From: Fereydounia khargensis
Lineage: Eukaryota > Basidiomycota > Ustilaginomycetes > Urocystidales > Fereydouniaceae
Length of the DNA stretch: 64,000 bases
Reading direction: 5' to 3'
Assembly: GCA_026413255.1 (NCBI GenBank)
Contig: JAOCZO010000028.1
Span: forward strand, 60,827-124,826
Below, one piece after another: positions 22,001-31,520 of the stretch (position 1 is the first letter of the stretch; every line of letters starts with the position of its first letter). The notes beneath the pieces were generated by a model, which saw only the letters and a program-made list of their open reading frames with translations, ran no database searches and was not told where the DNA came from. The position numbers and the translations under genes were made by a program.

Positions 22001-24215
22001 GCACAGCACGGCAGAGAAAGTTGATCACCTTTTCGAACAGATCGTCGCAGTCTGTGTTGCAATCGTAATTGATCCACAGATCTACAAGATAGTCCGAGAT
22101 ACGCTGTTGGTCAAAGGTGCGGAAGAGGAGAGCAAAAGTCTCGAGGAGCAGCTCGCGTGCCTCACCCTGGACAGGAGCGCGGTCGGACGTCTTTGGGAGC
22201 GGTGGCGGTGGTGGCGGTGGCGGCGCACCAGCTCCACTGTTGCCGGTTGCTTGACCGCTTCCAACGACGTCTGGCGTCCCTGAGCGAGCACCAGCGTCAG
22301 ACGAGCTGGGACCTGAAGAGGCTGAGCGCTTTGCAGCACTGCCGAGGGCACGATCGTGCCAAGGTTCTGCAGAGAGTGGGAAGGTTGGTGCGAGTCGATC
22401 AAGAAGGAAGCCGAGAAAGAGCTCGTGCTGAAGCTTGAGGTGCTCACGCATGGTCTCAAACAGGGTCGAGATGCAGCGGAGGCTGAAGGAGAGAATGACG
22501 ACATTCTCTGAGCGGGCGAGCATGAAGAGATGTTTGCAAGCTGAATCCTGAATCATGGCACGGAGAGAAGGGAAGCGGCCGATAGAGTGGCCGGCGACCT
22601 CGAGGACGCTGGTGAGCATAGACATGCCAAGCATGCGCATTGTGTCGGTGTGCTGCGCATTGGCAGGATCGAGCAACGAAACGACAACACGGAGAACGTC
22701 CTTCATTGCGGGCAGGCCGTATGGCTTGAGATCAAGCGGTTCAGAGGGCTCGACATTGTCTTGCTCCTGATCCTCGTGCTTGTCCTCTTGCGTGTCCGGC
22801 GGCTGCTCCTCCTTCTCATCCTGTTCTGGCTCAGGAGCAGATGGTGCCTCGGCGCTGGTCTGCGAGTCAACCGATGCGTCCGCTTCTTGCTCTTGTTTAG
22901 ATTCTGAATCCTCGGCAGCCTTTTCGCCTTCTGCGCCGTCAGAGGCGCCATTGTTTGACTCAGTCTTTGGCTGAGCAGCTGCTTCAGCCCCGGTCTCTTG
23001 TTCTGCTTGCTCTTGGGCTTCTCCTAGCTCCTTGAGCGTCTTGAGTGTCTGTGCAGCAGCTGCAGGGAAGGCATTGCTGGTTGGATCAGGCATGGTCATT
23101 CTGCGGCGTTTTTTCTCGAGAAGCTCGGCGTCTTGGCCGACAGGGTCAGCAGCAAGAGTGGCATGCTCCGGCTCATGCTCGGGAGCGTTGGGATCGGTGG
23201 AGAAGAACTCGTCAGCGTTGGAGGGAATTGCATCGAGGCGACTGAAGAGGGCACGGAGCATTGTGATCATGGACTGTTCTGCGGTACGGCGAAGCAGATT
23301 GGAGAGGCGCATCTGGCAACACATGGTCAGGCCAGTTTCCATCATCTCGCAGATGCTATCGTCGCCAAGGTAGTCGGCAAGGGTAGTCGGGAGGAGAGAG
23401 GCGTGGTGATCGGGGAGTGGAGTGAGGAGGCCACTGGACTGGACGGGCTCGCAGATGAGCTCGCGCATGACGGCAAGGATACGGAGGAGGACGAGCTCGT
23501 CGGCGCTGGCCTCTGAAGCCTCGAAACGACAGTGGCTGGTGGCATGGGCGATCTCTGCGATAGCCTGCCTGGCACCGGGAGCGGAGAGGCGGATGAGGCC
23601 GTGAACGAGGAAACGATGGACTGCCTGAAGCGCAGCTGAGGTGATGGGCCCGGTTGTACGTGGACTGAGGATGACGCGAAGGAAAGGAGAGAGGAGAGAG
23701 TCGAGCGGGAAGGACGCAAAGTCGTGGCAGGTGCGAATCTGGGCGCGGAGGAGGGCGAATCCAGAGAGAAGACCGACACCGTCCTCACCCTTGGCCGAAG
23801 TGGTATGCTGGATCTGTTTACCCTTGTGCGCGGAGCGAAGACCCATGCTAGCACTGAGTGCAGATGTGCTGGTAGCTGCGGTGGCAGAGGCATCTGTTTG
23901 CGGGGGAGAGTAGCTGTAGGAGGTGAGTCCACTGAAGACCGCGTAGGAGGAAGCGCTCCAACGAGTGTTTTTGCGCATGGCCGAGGTGACGGCGGAGATC
24001 TCGGACAAAACGAGATGGAGCGCGTGAGATTCGAGGTGGAACTTTGTGCCGGAGAGGGGACGAGCAGGGGAGGCGGTATTGGCCATGGCGGTAGCGGAGA
24101 GACTGTTGAGACGGCGGCCACCGAGGGGCGTGTTGGCTCTTGAGGAGGGTCGAGAAGACTCGGTGATGGCGCGCGCCGCGTGAGACGGAGACGCCGCAGC
24201 AGGAGGGATGCTCAT
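19034..24215 (-). CDS. GEA2: Sec7-domain ARF guanine nucleotide exchange factor, Gea/GBF1 type
   Basis: Large exchange factor that loads GTP on Arf at the Golgi for COPI coat assembly. My model has exons 19344-24215 and 19034-19246 (1694 aa) around a 97-nt intron with GTAAGT donor. The second exon supplies TEAIPENIKNVLLVMSASG, the conserved Gea/GBF1 C-terminal segment, which the unspliced frame lacks. The start is the first ATG in frame, since the open frame continues upstream only through non-ATG codons. An N-terminal DCB region opens with LSEISAVTSAMRKNTRWS, then an HUS region, an acidic Glu/Gln-rich insert, and the Sec7 domain at about residues 800-990 with the catalytic glutamate in FRLPGE (E889), NTDLHNPQ and GKDFDPEYL. 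GVNDGKDF and EEIVMPEE-like sequence place it with Gea/GBF1 rather than Sec7/BIG. AAR2 lies 650 bp upstream on the same strand. Confidence 0.94.
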
Positions 24216-24507
24216 GGTGGAGCAGGATGAGCGGGAGTGTGCGCTTGTGCTGCCGCTAGTGGTACTTGTGCTGCCGGAAGAGGGGCCGGGGATCACAGAC
24301 CCCTGGCACCCTGGTCGTTCGCGAAAAAAAGTTGGGAAGGAAGCAGCAAACAAACAAGTGAAAGTGCTGTCTAACTGAGTCTAAGATGGGTGGGTAGATA
24401 TGAGGAGCAGCGGAGAACGGAGGTTGTAGTTGTGGAATGGAAGGGAGCTAGAATTGGCCAGCAGACAGCAGACAGCAGACAGTTGACAGGCCGACACGGA
24501 TTCGACT

Positions 24508-24510
<3 letters not shown>

Positions 24511-24549
<39 letters not shown>
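24511..24549. repeat. (CAG)13 trinucleotide repeat
   Basis: Thirteen uninterrupted CAG units about 300 bp upstream of the Sec7 gene start, probably in its promoter or 5' leader. Confidence 0.9.
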
Positions 24550-24552
<3 letters not shown>

Positions 24553-24600
24553 TCGGTGGTCTGACCGCGCAGCGCTCCTCTGCTTTCTGTTCTTTCTGCT

Positions 24601-24640
24601 CTGCTGTGCTCTGCTGTGCTCTGCTGTGCTATGCTGTGCT
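24601..24640. repeat. Four-copy 10-bp tandem repeat CTGCTGTGCT
   Basis: Three perfect copies and one with a single C-to-A change, about 50 bp from the (CAG)13 array. Both lie in the 5' region of the Sec7 gene. Confidence 0.85.
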
Positions 24641-24865
24641 CTTTTTCGGCCCTCATTTACTTACACGTCACAGTCAGTCTTCCAAGGTCGAGGGTCTCCG
24701 CCCTGACCAGTGCCGTCCGCGTCCGCCCCAGAGACGCGTCCAATTTTTCTTCTGGCCAAAACCCACCAGTGTTCCAGTGCAGTCCAACACAAGCCGGCCG
24801 AGAGGAACCATCCACACACACACCATTCGACACCGTCCTGTCGAGTGATTTCATTCACCTTGTTG

Positions 24866-26314
24866 CTACAGTTCAATTATGACAGGAGCCTCATCGCCCT
24901 CCTCGGCTGCGATATCGTCTTCCACCTCTGCCTCTTCGTCCAGACGCCGGTCCAGCTCCCAGCCAAACTTGTTCTTTGCGAGATGCGAGAGCCGTCTCCA
25001 TGCAGCGACGAGCGCCTCGGCATCACCGGACCCATCTGCATCTGCATCTGCATCTGCCCGCGCGGCGAGAGCACGACCAATGTTGGCTCGCAAAGCGTCC
25101 AGATCAGCCACGATGGCATCCTCGTCTCGCTTCTGATCCTGTTGCGACCAGAATTCGGACGCGAGCAGGTCGAGCTGCGCCGTGAGCGCGGTGAGGAACA
25201 ACGTGTGGTCACGCAGTTTTCCCTTCCGGCTCGCGTGGCTCCCTTCGACGCTGGCACAAGATGGATGCGCCTCGTACCACGTCGGCGCCCCCAGGTAGCC
25301 TGATGAGCGGCAAAACAGAGAGATGAGCCGCTTCCATTGCTCAAAGCTGTACGTGTTCTGACCCAGCCCTCCCAGGATGAATGAGAGCTCAAATTCCGCC
25401 AGTAGAACCGAGACGGTCCCGGCTCGTTGGATCACGTCGCCGAGCAGAAAGCTCTTGTCAATGCTCCAGCGTGTCAGGTCTGCACCCAATGCGCCTTTCG
25501 GCCAGCTCCGTTTCAGGTCAAACGACGTGTACTGCAGAGTCGGTCTTGTCTCTTGCTCCTCTTCCTCTTCTTGCGCCTCGTCTCGTTTCCGTTTCGCTGC
25601 GCCAATGCCCGAGGCCAGACTCTCCTCGTTGTGTTCGTGCTCTTCCTCTTGCGCTTCCTCGACGAGTACGCGTGAAGGTGACGGTTCCTTTTCAGTGGGC
25701 CGTGGTTTGCCCCAGACTGTGCGCTTGGGATCCACGGCTTGACCGAGGGCGCCTGTGGCAAGTCTTGCATCGTGTTTCTCGCCCTCGTTCGGACCAGACA
25801 TCATGCTGTCAGCCACGGCGTCGCCCGCATCCGGATCGATACCAATCACACGCGCGATCGCTGTGGCACCATCTCTTGGAGCACAGAGCCAGTGTGTCGC
25901 CGCGGTCCAGCGGTGCTGTCTATCGCGAGCGTAGGGTATCAGACGAGGCGCGACCTCCGCCAGTACCTCAGCACTCGCCAGCGTCTCTGCTGGCCTATCG
26001 GCCGCCACCTTGCGCCGTCTCCTGCGAGCGCCCCCGCCCCCAGCGACCACGAGGTCTTCGGACTGTGCATCAAAGCGACGCAAACAAACGTCGTCCTCGC
26101 TGCTAAAGTGGCGCAGAAACACGTTCCATACGGGACTCGCGCCACTCACCCGCCAGCAGAGACAGTGCAGCCCGACACTGAGCCCCTTGAACCCGGCGAA
26201 ACGTGACCCCTCCGTCGTGGTGTACGCACTGTGGCCGTCGAGGAATAGCTCGGCGCTTGTCGGGAGCCCCGTTATCACCAGCCGCGCTCCGCCGTTCTCG
26301 TTGGGCCTGCTCAT
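24866..26314 (-). CDS. AAR2: AAR2 splicing factor, U5 snRNP assembly protein
   Basis: AAR2 binds Prp8 in the cytoplasmic U5 snRNP precursor and is replaced by Brr2 in the nucleus. This intronless gene encodes 482 aa; the start is the ATG giving MSRPNENGGARLVITGLP, as upstream frame lacks ATG. The N-terminal beta-rich domain has the family opening VITGLPTSAELFLDGHSAY and GFKGLSVGLHCLCW. An acidic linker with Glu-rich runs covers about residues 200-280. The helical C-terminal domain includes ELSFILGGLGQNTYSFEQWK and LISLFCRS, the segment that best identifies AAR2. The gene is divergent from an RS-rich protein with only 139 bp between start codons, and PRP5 is the next gene along, so three probable splicing genes sit together. 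Confidence 0.9.
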   Translation of the reverse strand: MSRPNENGGARLVITGLPTSAELFLDGHSAYTTTEGSRFAGFKGLSVGLHCLCWRVSGASPVWNVFLRHFSSEDDVCLRRFDAQSEDLVVAGGGGARRRRRKVAADRPAETLASAEVLAEVAPRLIPYARDRQHRWTAATHWLCAPRDGATAIARVIGIDPDAGDAVADSMMSGPNEGEKHDARLATGALGQAVDPKRTVWGKPRPTEKEPSPSRVLVEEAQEEEHEHNEESLASGIGAAKRKRDEAQEEEEEQETRPTLQYTSFDLKRSWPKGALGADLTRWSIDKSFLLGDVIQRAGTVSVLLAEFELSFILGGLGQNTYSFEQWKRLISLFCRSSGYLGAPTWYEAHPSCASVEGSHASRKGKLRDHTLFLTALTAQLDLLASEFWSQQDQKRDEDAIVADLDALRANIGRALAARADADADADGSGDAEALVAAWRRLSHLAKNKFGWELDRRLDEEAEVEDDIAAEEGDEAPVIIEL

Positions 26315-26453
26315 GGTGGTGGTGGTTTGTGGCTCAGTCGCGTGTTTGACATCTGCAGCACCCTTTTCCAACAGCTTTGCTTTGCGCCTTTTCACTCAGA
26401 AACTGCTCCCTCCACTTTCTCGCTTGGCAACACATCACCATCACCCCATCGCA
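26315..26453. promoter_or_regulatory. Compact bidirectional promoter, AAR2 / RS-rich protein
   Basis: Only 139 bp separate the two divergent start codons, so both promoters and leaders must share this interval. The right half is C/T-rich, as is usual for fungal leaders. No TATA box is apparent. Confidence 0.6.
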
Positions 26454-27329
26454 ATGTCGTGGATACCTAGTGATATTCCAGATGCAGACATCGATGCATA
26501 CATAGCAGATCAGATTCTTCAGAAAGCACGAAATCAGGCATCATCTTACGAGCAGAAGGGCATATCCGCCTACTTGAAGCCCAGCCAATCGGCCTCTTCG
26601 GCACCCGTTACCAACAAACGTTTCCTCTCTGCAGTTCTGCGCAATGTCGAGGGACACAACACCAGTCTGCTACGACGTCAACAGCAGCAACAGCAGCACT
26701 CGCAGTCGCAGTCGCAGTCACAGTCGCAACACAACTCTCCATCGCCACCCTCTGAAACTCATTCCGGACCAAGTCGGAGGCGGAAGAGCAAAGCCCGCGC
26801 TGCGGACAGGCATGAGGACAGGGCGCGAGAGCAGCAGCATCAGCAGCCTATATCCAAGATGGACAAGTACTTTCAGTCTAACTACGACCCCGCAACCGAC
26901 ATTGACTTTGACCAGCTCGTAGACCCGCAGTCTGGTCTTGTCGCTGGATCCGAACGTGGTTGGGACCGAGTTCAGGATCTTCTTTCCAACACCGCCAGCA
27001 AAGAGGGTAAGCGTCATCGTCGTCGCCGTAGCAGGAGTCCAAGCCCACGTCGTGACCGAGATCGTGACCATGATCGCGATCGTCACAGTCACAGACGAAA
27101 GCGCAGCGCCAGTCCATCTGAAAGACGCAGACGTAGCAGTAGTCCATCCCATAGACGCAAACGCAGCCCAAGCCCAAGTTTCTCGGAGCGTCACAAACAT
27201 CGACCCGAAAGGAAACACCGAGGCCGACCATCTCGCAGGGTCCGCAGCCCAGATCCTTCTCCTGAGCCTGGGCCACCGCCTCCACCAAAGGTCCGCGAGT
27301 GGGACCTGGGCAAGGACATTAGCTTCTGA
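26454..27329 (+). CDS. Arginine/serine-rich nuclear protein, probably splicing-related
   Basis: Intronless, 291 aa; I cannot name the family with confidence. The N-terminus is MSWIPSDIPDADIDAYIADQ, followed by a Gln/Ser-Gln repeat near residues 73-90. A central segment KMDKYFQSNYDPATDIDFDQL looks like a conserved short motif. The second half is an RS/RD-type domain with many SPSP, RRRS and DRDRDHDR units, and the protein ends EWDLGKDISF. Such RS domains are typical of spliceosomal proteins and SR regulators. The shared promoter with AAR2 and the adjacent PRP5 support a splicing role by context only. The ATG at 26454 is chosen because the open frame upstream overlaps AAR2 antisense. Confidence 0.8.
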   Translation: MSWIPSDIPDADIDAYIADQILQKARNQASSYEQKGISAYLKPSQSASSAPVTNKRFLSAVLRNVEGHNTSLLRRQQQQQQHSQSQSQSQSQHNSPSPPSETHSGPSRRRKSKARAADRHEDRAREQQHQQPISKMDKYFQSNYDPATDIDFDQLVDPQSGLVAGSERGWDRVQDLLSNTASKEGKRHRRRRSRSPSPRRDRDRDHDRDRHSHRRKRSASPSERRRRSSSPSHRRKRSPSPSFSERHKHRPERKHRGRPSRRVRSPDPSPEPGPPPPPKVREWDLGKDISF

Positions 27330-27467
27330 CGCTACCACAAAATACCCGCTCATCCCATCTGTAAACTATGACGAATCTCAAGGGCAAATAGAATGCTGCG
27401 TGAAAACACGTGTGTACTGTATGTGTGCTCAAGTTTTGATTGCATAGATGCGATACTAGTGCTACTT

Positions 27468-30400
27468 TCAGACCACCGAGTAACGACCAGGCGCGGTACT
27501 GGGGTTGCGTGCCTCGGCTTCGAGTGCTGCCTGAGTCGCCTCCACCAGCAGCCGACGAATCTCGCGCACAGCGTGCTCCACCATGCCTTCGTTGTTGCTC
27601 TCGATCAGCAGTTGGAGCTTTGGCGGCTCTCCCGGCCCTGGTTCCGTACCCTCCTTGTAGAACACGCCCTTGTTGGTGATCGACGCCCCTGTCGTCTCGA
27701 TAAGATGCACCATCGTCTCCTTGTTCGTGATCCGCCATCGGGCACGCTGTGGAAAGTCGTTGATCGGAATGATCGCATGGTAGTCGGTGGCATCTGGGTC
27801 TCGAGGCTTGCGCTCTCGCGCCGGTCCTGTCGGCACACCACCAGCCAGCTGTTGTTGCTGCTGTTGGACAGATTCTGCTGCAATTCTTGCGGCCTCCTTG
27901 CGTGCCTGCGCTTGCCGTCGAATGTTTTCCAAAATCGCTGCCAGCTTGGTCGTATCCGCTCCGCGTGCACGTGCTGCCTCCAAAGCCGCCTCTTGTGCCT
28001 TGAGCTGGGCTGCCTCTCTGGCATCCCGCTCTGCTTCTTCCCGCTTGCGCTGAGCATCTTCCGCGCTTGGAGCGGCAGCAGGACGAGCTCTCGAATCGCG
28101 CACAGAGTCGGGCGCAGCACCCTGTCGAATCTCAATCCGCATGCTTTGAATCTTGTTGACTTGTTCGTCCGAGGCTGAGGTGGTCTTTCCTGCTGCTGCA
28201 CCGCCAGCCTTGCTGTCCTCGGCCTTTTCGCCACCCTCGTCGCCGGCGCCCTCGCCGTATGCCGAACGCTGCGCCTTGAGCGTCTTTTCTCGATCCGTCT
28301 CGAGGCGCTCAAGACCCTTGCCTCCGAAACCGGAGCCGGCAGCCTGAGCCTTACCAGCCGCCAGTTTCTGGCGGAACGCATCGGCAAGCTCCTCGAGCTC
28401 GGGTGGAATCGTCGCCTTACTCGCCCGGAGCGCAGCAATAATGTCCTTAGCGTAGCGATCCTGCTGCGGCGTGATGAACGTGATGCAGGTTCCCTTGTTG
28501 CCCGCACGTCCTGTTCGTCCAGCCCTGTGGACGTAATCTTCCATGTGGTTGGGTGCATCGTAGTTGATCACCAGCTTGAGCTGCTTGACATCAAGACCAC
28601 GTGCAGCAACTGAGGTGGCCGTAACGATAGGCACGTTTCCCGCCTTGAAGTCGGAGATGGTCTCGTCACGATCCACTTGATCCTTTCCGCCATGGAGAGA
28701 CATGGTGACATAGCCCTTCTTGATGAGCTCTTTGAGCAAGTCATCGGCAGCCTCTTGTCTGTCGACAAAGATCAGCGTACGAGCATCCTTGTCGCTGTTG
28801 TACACATCGCCAAGGATCTCGAGCAGGCGGTTGAACTTGGTGTCCTCCTGGCGTACCTCAACAATCTGCTCGATCTCGGCAGCCACAACGCTGCGACCGC
28901 CCACCGTGATTTCAAGTGGGCGATTGCGGAGGACTTTTCGCGCTAGACTCTCCATCTGTTTTGGGAATGTGGCCGAGAAGAGGACAGTCTGGCGATCAGG
29001 TCGGATGTTGTTTACGATCTTCATCACCTGAGGCTCAAAGCCCATGTCAAACATACGGTCCGCCTCATCGAGCACCAGATAGGTGACGCGGCGCAGGTTG
29101 GTGACGCGTCCCGAGTTAGCAGTCAGCAGGTCAATGAGACGTCCAGGAGTGGCGACCACGATCTCGGCAGTTCTCTTCATCTCTGCAATCTGTTCAGAGA
29201 TTGGGGCACCTCCGTAGACGCAGACGGCGCGTAGACCCAGAGCCTTGAGGAACGGCTTGCTCTCGCGATAGATCTGTACGGCTAGCTCGCGGGTAGGAGT
29301 CATGACGATACCAATAGGACCTTCGTTATTCTCCACGGGACGCTGGTCCTTGATGTGTCGGAACATGGGGAGCAAGAAAGCCATGGTCTTACCCGATCCA
29401 GTTTTTGCGACACCAATGATATCACGGCCGGACATGATAGCGGGGATGGCCTGGCTCTGAATCGCGGTAGGCGACGCATAGCCAAGACGCTTGATGACAT
29501 CAAGGCAGCTGGCCGGGAGACCGCAGTGGGACCACTTGGTGAGAGGCTTGGGACAGTCCTTACCGCGAACGGTGATAGCATCCAGATCCATGCGAAGCTG
29601 TTCAGTCTGTTCCTCGGACATCTCTTCAATCTCGGCAGGTGGATGGTAAAACTCTTTCCGGAAGGGCTCATAGTCCATCTTGGTGTGGTCGACCGCTGGA
29701 AGGTCCTTCTTCTTGACCTTCTTGGCAGCCAAAGCGATGAGATCTTCAGTGGTTAGGCCGACTGTATCTAGCTCGTCCTTCTCTTCCTCTACCTGGTCGA
29801 GAGCACCGTCATCATCTTCACCGAGCACTTGGCCAATGTCGCGAGCTTTACCGCCAAGTCTCTTGCGATCATCTTCGTCAACCTGCTTGACTTGCTTCTG
29901 GACGTTGTTCATGAAAGCATCCAGAGGATCTTCTTCTTCGTCCTCGTCCATTGCGTTCTCGTCCTTATTGGTGTAGCCAGCGTCGGGTTGGGCCGAAGCA
30001 GAGGTAGGAAGCGCTTCCCTGTCATCATTTGCCTCATCGGCAGCGGCTGGTTGAAGGCTAGTATCGACGGGTGGGAGAGTGAAGCGATCAAGCTGGCGTT
30101 TAGCGGGCTGGTCGCCGGTATCGTCCATAGCAGAAGCGGCAGCAGCCATCTTGCCTTTGTCAAAGCCTGGCCGAATGGCAGAGAAGCCCTTGAGGCCCTT
30201 TGCGTTGATGCTGGTAGGTGCTGGAGCTGTGTTTGTGGTCGTGGGTGTAGCGAGAGATTGAGCACGTTGCTTTGCAGCTTCGAGCGCTTTCTTTGCCGCC
30301 ATCTCCTTCCGCCATGCTTCAAGACGAGCCTTTTTGGCTCGCTTGGCTTCCTCGTCGGCCGAAAGCTGCTGTCCCGATGCTGGAGCGGGAGAGCCAGAGG

Positions 30401-30890
30401 CAGGACTCTGTGACGCAGAAGAGTCTCGCAATGAGATTGCGGGCTTGACCGGGAGAGACGGGGCAGACGGAGGTGGCGCAGGACGAGGCGGCAGACCGTG
30501 GCGTGTAAAGGATGGGGATGCTGCTGGGGCCGGTGAGCCAGGCGACCGGCTGCGCCTGCTGGAAGATTGATGGTCGTAGTGACGCGAGCCATCGTTCACA
30601 GTGGAAGATGAGGAGGAGCCTACCGGCGGCCGATCATCCCAGCGTCGACGCCTCCCGTCGCGGTCGCGGTCCCTGTCCCTGTCTCGATCTCGGTCACGGC
30701 GATCATCCCGGCGATCGTCGCGATTAGAGTATGAGCGGTCCCTTTCACGATCACGGTCTCGGTCTCGTCTTGATGATTGGTAGGGAGGAGAGCGAGATCG
30801 TCGTCTGGTTGGTTCACGATGGTCACGACTTGGGTGAGAGGCGTCATCATGCTTACTGCGATATCTAGAGCGGTAGTCGTCGGACCCCAT
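27468..30890 (-). CDS. PRP5: DEAD-box pre-mRNA splicing helicase PRP5 (DDX46-like)
   Basis: ATP-dependent RNA helicase that remodels U2 snRNP and proofreads branch-site recognition. Intronless, 1140 aa; the start MGSDDYRSRYRS is the first ATG in frame. The N-terminus is an RS/RD-rich region. The DPLDAFM motif near residue 325 is the Prp5-specific element contacting SF3B1/Hsh155. The helicase core shows AKTGSGKT near residue 498, PTRELAVQ, TPGRLIDLL, DEAD near 607, SAT near 638, ARGLD, and HRAGRTGR near 792. The last 100 residues (INDFPQRARWRITNKE, GKxxKEGTEPGPGEPPKLQL-like) match the DDX46/Prp5 C-terminus, separating it from other DEAD-box proteins. It is convergent with the RS-rich gene across 138 bp. 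Confidence 0.95.
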   Translation of the reverse strand: MGSDDYRSRYRSKHDDASHPSRDHREPTRRRSRSPPYQSSRRDRDRDRERDRSYSNRDDRRDDRRDRDRDRDRDRDRDGRRRRWDDRPPVGSSSSSTVNDGSRHYDHQSSSRRSRSPGSPAPAASPSFTRHGLPPRPAPPPSAPSLPVKPAISLRDSSASQSPASGSPAPASGQQLSADEEAKRAKKARLEAWRKEMAAKKALEAAKQRAQSLATPTTTNTAPAPTSINAKGLKGFSAIRPGFDKGKMAAAASAMDDTGDQPAKRQLDRFTLPPVDTSLQPAAADEANDDREALPTSASAQPDAGYTNKDENAMDEDEEEDPLDAFMNNVQKQVKQVDEDDRKRLGGKARDIGQVLGEDDDGALDQVEEEKDELDTVGLTTEDLIALAAKKVKKKDLPAVDHTKMDYEPFRKEFYHPPAEIEEMSEEQTEQLRMDLDAITVRGKDCPKPLTKWSHCGLPASCLDVIKRLGYASPTAIQSQAIPAIMSGRDIIGVAKTGSGKTMAFLLPMFRHIKDQRPVENNEGPIGIVMTPTRELAVQIYRESKPFLKALGLRAVCVYGGAPISEQIAEMKRTAEIVVATPGRLIDLLTANSGRVTNLRRVTYLVLDEADRMFDMGFEPQVMKIVNNIRPDRQTVLFSATFPKQMESLARKVLRNRPLEITVGGRSVVAAEIEQIVEVRQEDTKFNRLLEILGDVYNSDKDARTLIFVDRQEAADDLLKELIKKGYVTMSLHGGKDQVDRDETISDFKAGNVPIVTATSVAARGLDVKQLKLVINYDAPNHMEDYVHRAGRTGRAGNKGTCITFITPQQDRYAKDIIAALRASKATIPPELEELADAFRQKLAAGKAQAAGSGFGGKGLERLETDREKTLKAQRSAYGEGAGDEGGEKAEDSKAGGAAAGKTTSASDEQVNKIQSMRIEIRQGAAPDSVRDSRARPAAAPSAEDAQRKREEAERDAREAAQLKAQEAALEAARARGADTTKLAAILENIRRQAQARKEAARIAAESVQQQQQQLAGGVPTGPARERKPRDPDATDYHAIIPINDFPQRARWRITNKETMVHLIETTGASITNKGVFYKEGTEPGPGEPPKLQLLIESNNEGMVEHAVREIRRLLVEATQAALEAEARNPSTAPGRYSVV

Positions 30891-31520
30891 GTTGGCGCTA
30901 CAAGCCAGTGCTAGAGCGGGGGTGGACCTGAAAGTGACTCCGCCGATTTGTGTGGTGATGGGAAGCAAGGATGGAAAGATGGAAGGAGACTGGAACGGTG
31001 GTTGCAACCCAAGGCGCAATGAATGTGGAGAGGCAGACGTGTTTGCGGCTGAGCCCTCCCGCCCTCAGCCATCCAAGTAGGGACGCGTCGGAGCCGAGAG
31101 TGTCCACGTCTTTTTTCCCAATCTCGTTTTTTTTCCAGTCGGGGTCCATGTTGGGCGTGATTGTAAAGAAAGAAAAAAGTGTCAGTTCGGCTGTCGAGTC
31201 CAAAATTTTTGCAAGGTGCGTGAGCAGAGAGACAGATGTCGAAGAGAGAGGATAGCGGTTCTTTGCACGCTGCAAGCTCAGACCTCCCATTTATCTACTT
31301 TACAGTCACATCACACCCACAGGGCACATACACACTAACTTCCGTCACAACAATCGGGCTTGCCTTGGGAGCGTCGCCTTTGTTTAAAAGGAAAGAGTGA
31401 GAGAGTGTGAGAGAGTGTGAGAGAGCGCGCGAGATCAGGAGCAGCGGCTCAGTTACTTGCCTCCTCCATCCCCACCGCCGAGCTCTGGCAGCATCATCCA
31501 CCCACAACCAGCACATTACC
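30891..31520. other. Divergent promoter region PRP5 / TRF4-like
   Basis: Holds both promoters. A T tract near 31127 and a GAGAGTGT-type repeat at 31391-31432, about 90 bp before the TRF4-like start, are the only notable sequence. No gene is supported. Confidence 0.55.
31391..31432. repeat. GAGAGTGT imperfect octamer repeat
   Basis: Three to four degenerate copies of a purine-rich GAGAGTGT unit in the probable 5' leader of the TRF4-like gene. Confidence 0.6.

Larger units (their letters stand above)
24216..24865. other. Intergenic region between GEA-type gene and AAR2
   Basis: Tandem-gene spacer of 650 bp holding the promoter of the leftward Sec7 gene and the 3' end of AAR2. It contains a (CAG)13 array and a 10-bp tandem repeat, listed separately. 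No gene is supported. Confidence 0.55.
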
